The notes under the pieces are model-generated. The model saw only the letters and a list, made by a program, of their open reading frames with translations, did not search any database and was not told the DNA's origin. Made by a program: the position numbers and the translations under genes. From NCBI RefSeq assembly GCF_006349365.1, contig NZ_CP040899.1, positions 2,914,001 through 2,978,000 of the forward strand: a stretch of 64,000 nt of DNA. The letters run 5' to 3'. Below are positions 8,829-18,252 of this stretch, one piece after another (within the stretch, counting starts at the first letter, position 1; every line of letters starts with the position of its first letter). Source of the stretch: Georgenia wutianyii (GTDB taxonomy: Bacteria; Actinomycetota; Actinomycetes; Actinomycetales; Actinomycetaceae).

Positions 8829-10037
8829 ATGACCCGTCAGCCCTCCCTTGCCATCGCCATGGTCGGCACCCGCGGGGTGCCCGCGCACTACGGCGGCTTC
8901 GAGACGTGCGTCGAGGAGGTGGGCTCCCGACTCGCGGCGCGCGGGCACCGCGTCGTCGTCTACTGCCGTTCCTCCGCCGACGAGGCGACCAGCCGTCCGG
9001 CCGAGCACCTCGGCATGGAGCTCGTCCACCTGCCCGCCGTCCCGCGCCGGTCACTGGAGACCCTGAGCCACACCGCGGCCTCGGTCGCCCACCTCGCCAC
9101 GCGGGGCGCCGACGTCGCGCTCGTGTTCAACGCCGCCAACGCCCCCCTCCTGCCTGTCCTGCGGGCCCGGCGCATCCCGGTGGCGACGCACGTCGACGGC
9201 CTGGAGTGGCTGCGCAGCAAGTGGGGCCCGGTCGGGCGGCGCTACTACCGCGCGGCGGAGGCGCTCGCGGTGCGCTGGTCCGACGCCGTCATCGCCGACG
9301 CGCAGGGCATCGCCGACTACTACCTCGCCGAGTTCTCCGCGCCCACCACCCTCATCGCCTACGGCGCGCCGATCATCGACCCCGCGCTCGACCGGCTGGC
9401 CGAGCTCGGGCTGCGCCCGCACGGCTACCACCTGCTCGTGGCACGCTTCGAGCCGGAGAACAACATCCACCTCGTCCTCGAGGGCTACCGGGACAGCGCC
9501 GCACGCCTGCCGCTCGTCGTCGTCGGGTCAGCGCCGTACTCCGACGCCTACACCGCCCACCTCCACGGTCTGGGCGACGACCGGGTCCGCTTCCTCGGCG
9601 GCGTGTGGGACGCCGAGCTGCTCGACCAGCTCTACGCCGGGTGCTGCACCTACCTCCACGGCCACTCCGTCGGCGGCACCAACCCCTCCCTCCTGCGGGC
9701 TATCGGGGCCGGTGCTCCGACGATCGCCTTCGACGTCGTGTTCACCCACGACGTGCTCGGCACCGCAGGCGTCTACTTCGCCGACGGTGCCGGCGTCCGC
9801 GCCGCGCTGGAGGACGCCGAGCGTGACGAGCCCGGCCGGCGCGCCCGCGGCGAGCGGCTGCGTGAGCGGGCCCGGGACTACCGGTGGGACGACGTCGCCG
9901 ACGGCTACGAGGACCTGTGCCGGCGCCTGGCCGCCGCGCCACCAGCGCAGCGGCCCTCGGGACGCCGGGCCCCGCGTCCCGCCGGTGCGGCCGCCCCCGC
10001 GCGCACCGCCGTCACCGTGGCCGGCCATGTGGGCTGA
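8829..10037 (+). CDS. DUF1972/GT4-type glycosyltransferase (rhamnosyltransferase-like)
   Basis: A protein of 402 residues. The N-terminal AMVGTRGVPAHYGGFETCVE is the hallmark of DUF1972 rhamnosyltransferase-type GT4 enzymes. The C-terminal half has a GT-B donor site (HGHSVGGTNPSLLRAIG, then FDVVFTHDVLG). It should transfer a sugar, possibly rhamnose, from a nucleotide donor to a lipid-linked glycan on the cytoplasmic face. The ATG follows AAAGGA at about 6 bases. Its 3' end overlaps the next glycosyltransferase start by 11 bases, indicating translational coupling. Donor and acceptor cannot be read from the sequence. Confidence 0.88.
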   Translation: MTRQPSLAIAMVGTRGVPAHYGGFETCVEEVGSRLAARGHRVVVYCRSSADEATSRPAEHLGMELVHLPAVPRRSLETLSHTAASVAHLATRGADVALVFNAANAPLLPVLRARRIPVATHVDGLEWLRSKWGPVGRRYYRAAEALAVRWSDAVIADAQGIADYYLAEFSAPTTLIAYGAPIIDPALDRLAELGLRPHGYHLLVARFEPENNIHLVLEGYRDSAARLPLVVVGSAPYSDAYTAHLHGLGDDRVRFLGGVWDAELLDQLYAGCCTYLHGHSVGGTNPSLLRAIGAGAPTIAFDVVFTHDVLGTAGVYFADGAGVRAALEDAERDEPGRRARGERLRERARDYRWDDVADGYEDLCRRLAAAPPAQRPSGRRAPRPAGAAAPARTAVTVAGHVG

Positions 10038-11250
10038 CCCGGGCGGGGGCCGGCGGGTCGTCCTCGCCCACCCCTCCCCCGACGTCTACGGCTCGGACCT
10101 CCAGCTCGCCGAGAGCGTCCGAGGGCTGGTCGAGCACGGCTGGCTGCCGACCGTCGTGCTGCCCGCCGACGGCCCGCTGCGGCCGCTGCTCGAGGAGCGG
10201 GGCGCCGAGGTGCAGGTGAGCGACTTCCCCGTGCTCCGCCGTGCGCTGCTGCGCCCGCGCCCCCTGGCCGGGCTGGTCCTCCGGGCGCCGGCGACCGTCT
10301 GGCGTCTGCGGCGGCTGCTGCGCGCCTCCGGGGCCCGCGCCGTGTACGTCAACACGCTGACGATCCCGCTGTGGGTGGTGGCCGCGCGCGCCGCCGGCCT
10401 GCCCGTGCTGTGCCACAGCCACGAGGCCGAGCGCCTCGCCCGCCCGGCCCGGCTCGCGCTCACCGCCCCGCTCCTGCTCAGCGACGTCGTCCTCGCCAAC
10501 AGTGCCTCGACCCGGGAGGTGCTCACCTCCACCCTGCGGCGCCTGGCCCGACGGGTCGTCGTCGTCCACAACGGGGTGCCGGACCCCGGCCCGCCGGCGC
10601 CGCCGCGGGTGCGGGGAGCCGGTGAGGAGCTCCGCCTCGTCGTCGTCAGCCGGCTCTCCCCGCGCAAGGGGATCCATGTCGCGGTCCAGGCCGTCGCCCT
10701 CCTGCACGACCAGGGGCTGGACGTCACCCTCGACGTCTGCGGGAGCACCTTCCCCGGCTACGAGTGGTACGAGCGGGCGCTGCGTGACCAGGTCGGCGAC
10801 CTCGGCCTCACCGACGCGGTCACCTTCCACGGGTACGTGGCTCCCACCCGCCCGCTGCTCGAGGCCGCCGACGTCGTCCTGGTCCCCTCCTTCGGGGAGT
10901 CCTTCGGCAACGTCGCGGTTGAGGGCATGCTCGCCGGGCGCCCCGTCGTGGCCTCGGACGTCCAGGGACTGGCCGAGGTCCTCGAGCACGGCGTCTCCGG
11001 CGTGCTCGTCGAGCCCGGCTCGGCGCCGGCCCTGGCCGAGGCGGTCGCGGCCCTGGACGCCGACCCCGCGCTGGCCGAGCGCCTCGCGGACGCGGGCCGG
11101 CAGCGCGCCACCTCACGCTTCGGGGTGGACCGCTACCGCGCCCTCGTCGCCTTCCTCGTCGCGCAGGTCGCGGGCGACCCGGTGCCGGTCAGCGCCGCCC
11201 CGGCCAGGCCAGGTAGCGCGACCGCGGGGAGTACGCCGAGCCGTCGATGA
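10027..11250 (+). CDS. GT4 family glycosyltransferase
   Basis: This 407-residue protein (ATG at 10027) has a GT-B fold. The N-terminal domain opens with VVLAHPSPDVYGSDLQLAES. The C-terminal domain contains LRLVVVSRLSPRKGIHVAV (donor-binding entry of GT4 enzymes) and the signature PSFGESFGNVAVEGMLAG, whose Glu residues contact the nucleotide sugar. It overlaps the preceding glycosyltransferase by 11 bases. Its last 62 bases overlap the convergent gene on the opposite strand, an unusually long tail overlap, and its final residues after PVPVSAAP look like low-complexity run-on. The sugar specificity is unknown. Confidence 0.88.
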   Translation: MWADPGGGRRVVLAHPSPDVYGSDLQLAESVRGLVEHGWLPTVVLPADGPLRPLLEERGAEVQVSDFPVLRRALLRPRPLAGLVLRAPATVWRLRRLLRASGARAVYVNTLTIPLWVVAARAAGLPVLCHSHEAERLARPARLALTAPLLLSDVVLANSASTREVLTSTLRRLARRVVVVHNGVPDPGPPAPPRVRGAGEELRLVVVSRLSPRKGIHVAVQAVALLHDQGLDVTLDVCGSTFPGYEWYERALRDQVGDLGLTDAVTFHGYVAPTRPLLEAADVVLVPSFGESFGNVAVEGMLAGRPVVASDVQGLAEVLEHGVSGVLVEPGSAPALAEAVAALDADPALAERLADAGRQRATSRFGVDRYRALVAFLVAQVAGDPVPVSAAPARPGSATAGSTPSRR

Positions 11251-12667
11251 CCTCCAGCCGGCCGGCCCGGTTGAGCGTGTGCAGGCGCGTCCCGGGCCAC
11301 TGCGGCCCCGGGGCGAGCCGGGCCACGACCCGCTGGGTGAAGGCGGCGCCGTCGAGGCGGGTGACCTCCGCGAGGGCGAGGGCCGCGCCGTAGCCCGCGC
11401 GCCCGTCCTGGACCGGGCGCACGAGGCGCCCGCCCCGGCGGACCACCCGGCCGGCCGGCCGCGCCGCGGCGATGTCGACGAGCACCGGGTTGCGCTCGTG
11501 CGCCACCCACGGGCCCTGGAGACGGTCCGCCGACCACAGGTGGAGGCTGTCGGAGAAGGAGCCGCCGTCGCGGACCGTGGCGCTGAGCCACCATCTCCCG
11601 CCGTGCCGGAACGGCGTCGCGTCACTCACCTCCTGCCCCTCGAGCAGCACCTCCTCCAGCACCCAGCGGTCGGGGAAGCGCGCGGCCCGGTACAGCTCGA
11701 CCGTCCGGGCGCCGGACGTCTCGGGGACCATCCACACCTGCCCGGCGTCCTCGAGCACGAACGGGTAGGACAGGTGGGCCCGGTGCTCGAGCACCGGTCG
11801 CGGCGCGCCCACCGGACCGGACGGGCCGACGTCGACGACGGAGATCACCCCGCGCCCGAGCGCGTGGTCGTAGTCCTCGACGAACAGGTGCGTCACACCG
11901 TCGACGACGACGGGGAACGGGTCGGCGTAGAAGTGCCGGCCGTCGTCGGGGAGCTCGCTCCACCCACCGGGAAGCCGGCCGAGGTCGATGACGTCCGGCC
12001 CGTCGACCCAGCGCCACCCGACCCTCCAGTGCGGGGCCCGGTACAGCAGCCGGTAGGCCCGGTGGACCGCGGCCCGCGCGACCGACCGGCCCGCGTGGCG
12101 CAGCACCTCCCCCCGCGCGAGCCGGGACGGCTCGCCGTCGGCGACGTCGACCGGCGCACCGCCGTCGAGCGCCTGCCGGAGCAGGTGCGTGCACCCGGCG
12201 AGCACGTCCTCGAACGCCGCGACGGTGACGCCCGGGGTCTCGCTGCCCGGCCGGCCCGCCGCGAGGGTGCGCCCGGCGGTGAGGTCGACGACGCGCACGG
12301 CCGGGACGCGACCGGCGAGCAGGGCGGCGAGGAGCGGCGCCTCGCCCGCACCGCCGTCGAAGGTGAGGTGCCAGGTGGGCCCGGCGGTGCCGTCGTCCCC
12401 GACGAGGTCGAGCACGACGTCCGGCTCCCCGTCCCGCGCGAGGTAGGGCGCCAGGTGCGCCTCCTCCAGGCGGGCCGAGCGACCGGCGGGGAGGCCGTGC
12501 AGGATCCGCTCGAGGGCGAAGAGCCGGTCCACCTCGGGTGCCGGCGGGCGGGACCCGGTGCTCCACCGCACCCCGACCTCGAGGTCCGGGCGGCCCGCGA
12601 GGGCGGAGACGACCTCGAGGTGCCAGCGGCGCAGCGCCCGCCGGTCGAGCCTGACCGCGACCCGCAC
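11189..12667 (-). CDS. GINT1_N-like five-bladed propeller protein of polysaccharide locus
   Basis: This 492-residue protein has an N-terminal formyltransferase-like region (about 1-200) and a C-terminal domain with motifs DDGRHFYADPFPVVVDG, THLFVEDYD, AHLSYPFVLEDAGQVWMVPE and NPVLVDIAAARPAGR. These match the GINT1 N-terminal-like beta-propeller found in glycan gene clusters of many bacteria. The fold is related to GH43/62-type propellers, and the Asp/Glu-rich motifs may bind sugar. A catalytic role in glycan modification is possible but not established for the family. The GTG start follows AGGGGG, and the stop of the upstream polymerase gene lies 3 bases before it. Confidence 0.75.
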   Translation of the reverse strand: MRVAVRLDRRALRRWHLEVVSALAGRPDLEVGVRWSTGSRPPAPEVDRLFALERILHGLPAGRSARLEEAHLAPYLARDGEPDVVLDLVGDDGTAGPTWHLTFDGGAGEAPLLAALLAGRVPAVRVVDLTAGRTLAAGRPGSETPGVTVAAFEDVLAGCTHLLRQALDGGAPVDVADGEPSRLARGEVLRHAGRSVARAAVHRAYRLLYRAPHWRVGWRWVDGPDVIDLGRLPGGWSELPDDGRHFYADPFPVVVDGVTHLFVEDYDHALGRGVISVVDVGPSGPVGAPRPVLEHRAHLSYPFVLEDAGQVWMVPETSGARTVELYRAARFPDRWVLEEVLLEGQEVSDATPFRHGGRWWLSATVRDGGSFSDSLHLWSADRLQGPWVAHERNPVLVDIAAARPAGRVVRRGGRLVRPVQDGRAGYGAALALAEVTRLDGAAFTQRVVARLAPGPQWPGTRLHTLNRAGRLEVIDGSAYSPRSRYLAWPGRR

Positions 12668-12670
12668 CGC

Positions 12671-13885
12671 CTACCCCCTGCCGTCCGCCGGCTCGGGGAG
12701 CCGGTAGGCGATCACCGTCGCGGTGAAGAGCACGATGAAGGCGGGGGCGGTGTCGAACAGCCCGCTCTCCAGGACGCCGAGCAGCGTGACGAGGACGATG
12801 AGCGCGGCCACGAGCAGCCGCTGCGGGGAGGGCAGGTGCACGGCGTGCCACAGCGCGGCGAGCACGAGGAGGGCGAGGACGGCGCTGCCGACGTAGCCCA
12901 CCTGGAGCAGCGCCGAGACCCACGAGCTGTCGAGGATCTGCTCGTTGCGGTACAGCGCCGTCACCGGGATCTGCTTGAGGGCGAGCCCGCTGCCGAAGAG
13001 CTGCTGGGACAGGGTGTCGGCGTAGTCCGCCGCCGCGCTCCACGCGACGGTGCGGGAGTTGAGCGTCGTGATGTCGGCGAGCGTGCCGCGTCCGGCGAAG
13101 GCGGCGACGTAGGGCGTGAGCACGGCGACGAGCAGCAGGCTGGTGGCGGCGACGACGACCCCGGCGACCATCGGCGGGCGCACCCGGGGGGTGAGCACGA
13201 AGAGCAGGGCGAGGACGACGAGCAGGACCGACAGACCGGTACGGGAGCCGGTGAGCCAGATGACCGCGAGCAGCGGGACGAACGCGGCGACCTCCCGGGC
13301 GGAGGCGACCCTGGTGAGGGCCTTCCAGAACAGCAGGAGCACGGGCACGCTGAGGAGCAGGCAGATGACGTTGGCGTTGAGCGGCGGGATCCCGCCGTAC
13401 AGCCGTCCCGTCTCGGCCAGCGACCCCACCCCCGTCACCGCCCCGACGCCGGCGAGGATCACCATCGCGCTGCTCAGCGCGCTGAGCACGTCCTGCCACG
13501 GGTGGGTGACGGTGACGAGCACGAGGGCGAGGGCGAGCAGCGCGAGCCGGGCGGCGAGGACGGCGGCGGGCAGGCCGTCGGCGTTGAGGATCCCCCCGGC
13601 GACCGAGATCGCCAGGTAGGTGGCGAGCCAGATGACCGGCGCGGCGCGCACCCGCCCCCAGGCCCCGGGTGGGCGGGGGGTGAGCAGCGCGATGCCGACG
13701 GCGACGACGGTGAGCACCGCCTTGGTGACGACGACGACGTCGAGCCCGCCCTCGTAGAAGGCGCCGCGCCGCCAGGCCACCGCCGAGACGAGGAGCAGGA
13801 GGAAGGTGAGGACGAGGGAGAACGGGCGCAGCGTCACGGCCCTGAGGGTGGGCGCGGCGGCAGGGCGGGCGAGCTCGAGGGTCAT
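12671..13885 (-). CDS. O-antigen ligase/polymerase-like membrane protein (Wzy/WaaL type)
   Basis: This 404-residue protein is almost entirely hydrophobic with about 10-12 membrane segments. The segment VIWLTGSRTGLSVLLVVLAL is the typical Wzy_C/WaaL motif, where the Arg in SRTG is usual. A polar periplasmic-type loop (LADITTLNSRTVAWSAAADY) follows, as expected for this superfamily. It would polymerise or ligate lipid-linked repeat units outside the membrane. The ATG overlaps the flippase stop as ATGA, so translation is coupled. With the flippase and Wzz-like gene upstream it completes a Wzx/Wzy-type export set. Polymerase versus ligase cannot be decided from sequence. Confidence 0.85.
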   Translation of the reverse strand: MTLELARPAAAPTLRAVTLRPFSLVLTFLLLLVSAVAWRRGAFYEGGLDVVVVTKAVLTVVAVGIALLTPRPPGAWGRVRAAPVIWLATYLAISVAGGILNADGLPAAVLAARLALLALALVLVTVTHPWQDVLSALSSAMVILAGVGAVTGVGSLAETGRLYGGIPPLNANVICLLLSVPVLLLFWKALTRVASAREVAAFVPLLAVIWLTGSRTGLSVLLVVLALLFVLTPRVRPPMVAGVVVAATSLLLVAVLTPYVAAFAGRGTLADITTLNSRTVAWSAAADYADTLSQQLFGSGLALKQIPVTALYRNEQILDSSWVSALLQVGYVGSAVLALLVLAALWHAVHLPSPQRLLVAALIVLVTLLGVLESGLFDTAPAFIVLFTATVIAYRLPEPADGRG

Positions 13886-15150
13886 GACGTCACCCGGACC
13901 GGCCGCGCCTGCGCCGGGCGGCCCGGGCGCAGGAGGAGCCGGCGGCACAGCACCCCGCCGACGAAGGAGCCGACAGACAGCAGCCACGGGGTCCAGTCCG
14001 GCCCGGCGTCCGCGGCGCGCAGCACGAGCACGACGAGCGCGAGACCGACGGCGGCGTCGGCCGCCCGGATGAGCAGCACCCACTGCTGTCGGCCCTGGAC
14101 GGCAGCCAGGCTGCCGTAGGGGAGGACGGCCGCGCACGACGCGGCGTAGACCGCCCACCCGAGGGTGGCGAGGAGGCTCACCGGGAACCTGTCGGCCGTG
14201 ACGAGCGGGCCGAGCCAGGGCAGGAGGAGCGCCGCCGCTGCCCCGACGACGACGGCGCCGCCGAGCATGACGCCGGCGGCCCGGTCGGCACGGGCGAGGA
14301 GGGCGGCAGGGCCGAGGTGGCGGTCCGCCGCGTAGGTGGAGAACAGGTAGGAGCCCAGGCCCTGGACGAGCAGCATGGCGGGGGCGACCACGACCCGGGC
14401 GGCCTCGAGCTCCCCGACGGCCGCGGTCCCGGCGGCGACGAGCACGACGGACCGGGCGAGGTTGAGCGTCGTCGGCCGGACGAACTGCTGGACCGCCCGC
14501 CACGAGCCGTACCCGACCACGGCGCGCCAGTCGGCCGGGCCCTGCAGCCGCGGTCGCCGCTCCGCCGCGGGCAGACGGACCAGCGCGAGCGACGCGGCCA
14601 CGACCTGCCCCGCCGCGAGCGCGCCGAGGACGTGGTCGAGGGTGAGCGGGCCGGTGAGTCGGGACGCGCCGAGGACGGCGAGCACGGCGAGCAGCCCGGC
14701 GGCGTCGACCAGCACGAGGCTCCAGAAGCGCAGCGTCGCCATGAGCAGGCGCCGGCCCAGGTCCGCGACGACGAACGCGGTGAGTGCGAGGGTGAACACG
14801 AGGGCGGTGCGCACCCCGAGCCCGTGGAACGTGGCGAGGAAGCCGGCCGCGGCCAGCACGAGGACGAGCACGAGCGCGGCCCGGGTGAGGGCGGCGCGGA
14901 CGGCCGGCTCGGTCCGGTCCAGGACGGTGAGGGAGTCGCCGACGAGTCCCGTGCTCAGCGCCGTGGCCATGACGACCGCACCGAAGAGCAGAGCGTACGT
15001 GCCGAAGCCGTCGGCACCGAGCGAGCGGGCCGCGACGACCGACAGGACGAGGCTGCCCAGCGCCAGGGTGACCTGGCCGGCGAGCGCACCCAGCGCCCGG
15101 TGGGGCAGGCGCGCGAGCGTGGACCGCACCTTTCCCCGCACCCGCCTCAC
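13882..15150 (-). CDS. Polysaccharide flippase (Wzx-like, MOP superfamily)
   Basis: This 422-residue protein has about 12 hydrophobic helices. Its N-terminal part reads ALAGQVTLALGSLVLSVVAA then RSLGADGFGTYALLF, the characteristic first two helices of oligosaccharide flippases. A second similar half begins near AVVGYGSWRAVQQFVRPTTL. It should flip lipid-linked repeat units to the outer leaflet. The GTG start lies 10 bases downstream of the Wzz-like stop, and the stop overlaps the polymerase start by 4 bases. No lipid-linked glycan initiating phosphoglycosyltransferase is visible in the window, so that step must be encoded elsewhere unless the CDP-alcohol enzyme takes the role. Confidence 0.85.
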   Translation of the reverse strand: MRRVRGKVRSTLARLPHRALGALAGQVTLALGSLVLSVVAARSLGADGFGTYALLFGAVVMATALSTGLVGDSLTVLDRTEPAVRAALTRAALVLVLVLAAAGFLATFHGLGVRTALVFTLALTAFVVADLGRRLLMATLRFWSLVLVDAAGLLAVLAVLGASRLTGPLTLDHVLGALAAGQVVAASLALVRLPAAERRPRLQGPADWRAVVGYGSWRAVQQFVRPTTLNLARSVVLVAAGTAAVGELEAARVVVAPAMLLVQGLGSYLFSTYAADRHLGPAALLARADRAAGVMLGGAVVVGAAAALLLPWLGPLVTADRFPVSLLATLGWAVYAASCAAVLPYGSLAAVQGRQQWVLLIRAADAAVGLALVVLVLRAADAGPDWTPWLLSVGSFVGGVLCRRLLLRPGRPAQARPVRVTS

Positions 15151-15160
15151 CGCCCGGCCC

Positions 15161-16546
15161 TCACACGCTCGGGCTCATCGCGTTGGGCTCGAGGGCCCGG
15201 TGCGTGCGGCGCTGGTCGCCGCCACGCCCGGCGCGCCGCTCGCGCCGCCGCCGGCCCCCGGACCGCACGGTGCCGAGCACCTCGGCTCTCCCCCCGCGCA
15301 GCGTCTCGAGGCTGTCGGTGAGCTCCTCGCGGGTCGTCCTGCCGGCGCGCACGACGACGAGCACGCCGTCCAGGGCCCGCGCGACGACGACGGCGTCCGC
15401 GACGTCCGTGGCGCCCACGTCGTAGACGACGAGATCGAAGCGGGCGCGCAGCTCGGTGACGAGCAGCGTCATGGCCTCCGAGGCGAGGAGGGCGGCCGGG
15501 TCGGGCGGGGCGAGCCCGGCGGGCAGGACGTGGAGCAGCCCGTCGCGCCAGGGGTGCAGGACCGAGGCGAGCTCGGTGTCCCCGACGAGCACGTCGCCGA
15601 GGCCGGGGTCGTCCTCGACCCCGAGCACCCGGGACAGCGCTCCCTGCCGCAGCCCGGCGTCGACGAGGCAGACCCGCGCCCCGCCCAGCGCCCCGGTGAT
15701 CGCGAGGTTCGCCGTCTCCACCGCCCTGCCCTCCCCCTCGGTCGGGGAGGTGACCGCGAGGTCGCGCAACGGCGCCGCGCGGGTCACCGCGAGGGCATCG
15801 CGCACCGCGCGGTACTGCTCGGCGCCCGCCGACCGCTGGTCGAGCGCGACGAGCGGCTCCCCGGCAGGGTCGCCGTCGGAGGTCGAACCGAGCGGCCGGG
15901 TGCCGGTGACGGCACGCACGTCGGCTGCGGTGCGCAGGCGGCGGTCGGCGTGCTCGCGCACGAGGGCGAGCAGGACGCCCGCCGCGGCCCCGACGACGCC
16001 GCCCAGCAGGATGCCCAGGCGCACGCGGGGGGAGGACGGCTCGGTCGGCACGGCCGCGGGGTGCGTGAGCACGACCTCCACCGAGGAGGCCGCCAGCCCG
16101 CGGGGCGTCTCGACCTCCTCGATGAGCAGCCCGAGCTGCTCGGACACCTCGTCGGCGACGGCGGCCGCCAGCTCCTGGTCCCGGTTGCGCACCGCGACCT
16201 CGAGCATGACGGTGCCCGTCGGGCTGCTCACGTCGACCATGTCGTTGAGCTCGCTCGGGGTGAGGTCGAGGTCCAGCGCCTCGAGCACGCCGTCGACGAC
16301 CGTCGGGCTCGTGCTGAGGGCGGCGTAGGAGACCATCCGCTGGGTGACGAACTGCGCCCCCTGGAAGCTCTCCCCGGCCCCGGCGGCGTCCTCGTCGGCG
16401 ACGGTGACGAAGGACCGCGCGATGGCCACGTACTGCTCCTCGGCGAGCAGGCCGAGCCCCAGCCCGACGAGGAGCCCGACGGCGATCATCGACACACACG
16501 CCCGCCAGCGACGCTGGAGCAGCGCGAGGTAGTCGAGGAACGTCAT
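15161..16546 (-). CDS. Wzz/BY-kinase-like chain-length protein with inactive-looking P-loop
   Basis: This 461-residue protein starts with a Wzz domain: MTFLDYLALLQRRW, a first membrane segment at 20-35, an extracytoplasmic region, and a second segment at 177-196. A cytoplasmic P-loop domain follows, of the kind fused in actinobacterial and Gram-positive BY-kinases. Its key motifs are eroded. Walker A is TEGEGRAVETANLA (residues 269-282) instead of GEGKT, Walker A' is VDAGLR rather than DxDxR, and Walker B is VVYDVG. There is no C-terminal Tyr cluster. It likely keeps a scaffolding role in chain-length control without kinase activity. The ATG follows AGGGAG. It heads the Wzz-flippase-polymerase-propeller operon. 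Confidence 0.85.
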   Translation of the reverse strand: MTFLDYLALLQRRWRACVSMIAVGLLVGLGLGLLAEEQYVAIARSFVTVADEDAAGAGESFQGAQFVTQRMVSYAALSTSPTVVDGVLEALDLDLTPSELNDMVDVSSPTGTVMLEVAVRNRDQELAAAVADEVSEQLGLLIEEVETPRGLAASSVEVVLTHPAAVPTEPSSPRVRLGILLGGVVGAAAGVLLALVREHADRRLRTAADVRAVTGTRPLGSTSDGDPAGEPLVALDQRSAGAEQYRAVRDALAVTRAAPLRDLAVTSPTEGEGRAVETANLAITGALGGARVCLVDAGLRQGALSRVLGVEDDPGLGDVLVGDTELASVLHPWRDGLLHVLPAGLAPPDPAALLASEAMTLLVTELRARFDLVVYDVGATDVADAVVVARALDGVLVVVRAGRTTREELTDSLETLRGGRAEVLGTVRSGGRRRRERRAGRGGDQRRTHRALEPNAMSPSV

Positions 16547-16605
16547 CGCACTCCCTCCCGCAGCGAAAGGCCGCTGCCGGGTGGAGGCCGCGCAGCCTGC
16601 GCCCG

Positions 16606-16611
16606 ATCCTA
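16606..16611 (-). promoter_or_regulatory. Possible -10 element for the wzz-like operon
   Basis: On the minus strand the hexamer TAGGAT lies 60 bases before the Wzz-like ATG, in the only non-coding gap upstream of that operon. It matches the actinobacterial -10 consensus well, but no convincing -35 is present at the right spacing. Confidence 0.3.
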
Positions 16612-16702
16612 TTTCCGCGGTCCTGACGCCGGGCACGGCTCGGAGGGGGATCGCCACCCGACCCTCCGAGGAGGGCCGGGGTGACCTCTCCCCTCACCCG
16701 CG

Positions 16703-16738
16703 AGCGTGGACGTCCCCCCGAGAGGGGACGTCCACGCT
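16703..16738 (-). terminator. Perfect 15-bp stem-loop after aspA
   Basis: The arms at 16703-16717 and 16724-16738 are perfect reverse complements around a 6-base loop. The hairpin begins at the last base of the aspA stop codon and stands between aspA and the wzz-like operon, both on the minus strand. No U-run follows. It is the strongest terminator candidate in this part of the window. Confidence 0.7.
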
Positions 16739-18252
16739 CAGGTCCGCGTGCCCGTCTCCTCGAGCTCCCCGTCCTCCGTGGCCTCGTCATCACCGGTCAC
16801 GTCGTCGGCCGTGGGCGCGAAGACGACGGGGTCCTCCCCGTAGTACGTGCCGCGGAAGCGCGGGCGCATGAGGTTCTCCGGGGACAGGACGTCGTCGAGC
16901 TCCTCCTCGCTCAGCAGCCCCCACTCCAGGACGACGTCGCGGACGCTGCGGCCGGTGCGCGCGGCCTCCCGCCCGACCCGGTCACCGTTGTGGTGCCCGA
17001 TGATCGGGTTGAGGAAGGTGACGAGGCCGATCGAGTTCATGACGTTGGCGCGGCACACCTCCTCGTTGGCGGTGATCCCGGCGACGCAGCGCCGGTCGAG
17101 GGTGTCGCAGGCGCGGGTGAGCAGCGAGACGGACTCGAACACCGACTTCGCGATGACCGGCTCCATGACGTTGAGCTGGAGCTGGCCGGCGTCGGCGGCC
17201 ATCGTCACCGTCGTGTCGTTGCCGATGACGGCGAAGCACACCTGGTTGACGACCTCGGGGATCACCGGGTTGACCTTCGCCGGCATGATCGAGGAGCCGG
17301 CCTGCATCTCGGGCAGGTTGATCTCCCCGAGGCCCGCGCGCGGCCCGGAGGACAGCAGGCGCAGGTCGTTGCAGATCTTGCCGAGCTTGACCGCGACCCG
17401 CTTGAGCGCGGCGTGCATCGACACGTACGCGCCGGCGTCCGACGTCGCCTCGATGAGGTTCTCCGAGCGCACCACCGGCAGGCCGCTCACCTCGGCGAGG
17501 TGGGCCACCGCCCGCACGGTGTACCCGGGCGGGGTGTTGAGCCCGGTGCCGATCGCCGTCGCCCCGAGGTTGACCTCCAGGAGCAGCGCCTGCTGGCGGG
17601 AGAGGTTGAGCAGCTCCTCGCGGATGAGGGCGGCGAAGGCCGCGAACTCCTGCCCCAGCGTCATCGGCACGGCGTCCTGGAGCTGGGTGCGCCCCATCTT
17701 CAGCACGTGGGAGAACTCGTGCCCCTTGCGGGTGAGGGTGACCGCGAGCGCCTCGAGGCGGACCTTGAGCCGCTCGACGGCCTGGTGGATCGCGATGCGC
17801 AGGCCGGTGGGGTAGGCGTCGTTGGTCGACTGGCTCTTGTTGACGTGGTCGTTGGGGTGGACGACGTCGTAGCGGCCCTTGGGCAGCCCGAGCCGCTCGA
17901 GGGCGAGGTTGGCGATCACCTCGTTGACGTTCATGTTCACCGAGGTGCCCGCGCCGCCCTGGTAGACGTCGACGGGGAACTGGTCCAGGCACCGCCCGGT
18001 CGCGAGCATCTCGTCGCAGGCCCCGACGATCGCCGCGGCGACGTCCGCCGGGAGGGTGCGCAGGTCCCGGTTGGTCATCGCCGAGGCCTTCTTCACCATG
18101 ACCATGCCGCGCACGAGGTCGGGCAGGTCGCGCACCGTGGTGCCGGAGAGCGCGAAGTTCTCCACCGCCCGCAGCGTGTGGATGCCCCAGTAGACGTCGT
18201 CGGGGATCTCCCGCCTGCCGAGGAGGTCCTCCTCCGTCCGCGTGCCGCTCAT
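16738..18252 (-). CDS. aspA: Aspartate ammonia-lyase
   Basis: This 504-residue protein belongs to the fumarase/aspartase superfamily. It contains the catalytic loop [11 protein letters not shown]; the Ala in place of the Gly of fumarases is usual in aspartases. It also has substrate-binding motifs [29 protein letters not shown] and [12 protein letters not shown]. It deaminates L-aspartate to fumarate and ammonia. The start overlaps the fumC stop as TGATG, so the two are translationally coupled and would share fumarate as an intermediate. The C-terminus carries an acidic tail of about 25 residues ([19 protein letters not shown]) beyond the usual end. A bidirectional-looking hairpin follows the stop. 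Confidence 0.93.
   Translation of the reverse strand: MSGTRTEEDLLGRREIPDDVYWGIHTLRAVENFALSGTTVRDLPDLVRGMVMVKKASAMTNRDLRTLPADVAAAIVGACDEMLATGRCLDQFPVDVYQGGAGTSVNMNVNEVIANLALERLGLPKGRYDVVHPNDHVNKSQSTNDAYPTGLRIAIHQAVERLKVRLEALAVTLTRKGHEFSHVLKMGRTQLQDAVPMTLGQEFAAFAALIREELLNLSRQQALLLEVNLGATAIGTGLNTPPGYTVRAVAHLAEVSGLPVVRSENLIEATSDAGAYVSMHAALKRVAVKLGKICNDLRLLSSGPRAGLGEINLPEMQAGSSIMPAKVNPVIPEVVNQVCFAVIGNDTTVTMAADAGQLQLNVMEPVIAKSVFESVSLLTRACDTLDRRCVAGITANEEVCRANVMNSIGLVTFLNPIIGHHNGDRVGREAARTGRSVRDVVLEWGLLSEEELDDVLSPENLMRPRFRGTYYGEDPVVFAPTADDVTGDDEATEDGELEETGTRT

Noticed and set aside
10502..14119. 1205-codon plus-strand open frame across the polysaccharide locus
   Set aside because: It crosses several confidently assigned genes on the other strand, and its composition is Arg/Glu/Gly/Pro-rich without motifs.
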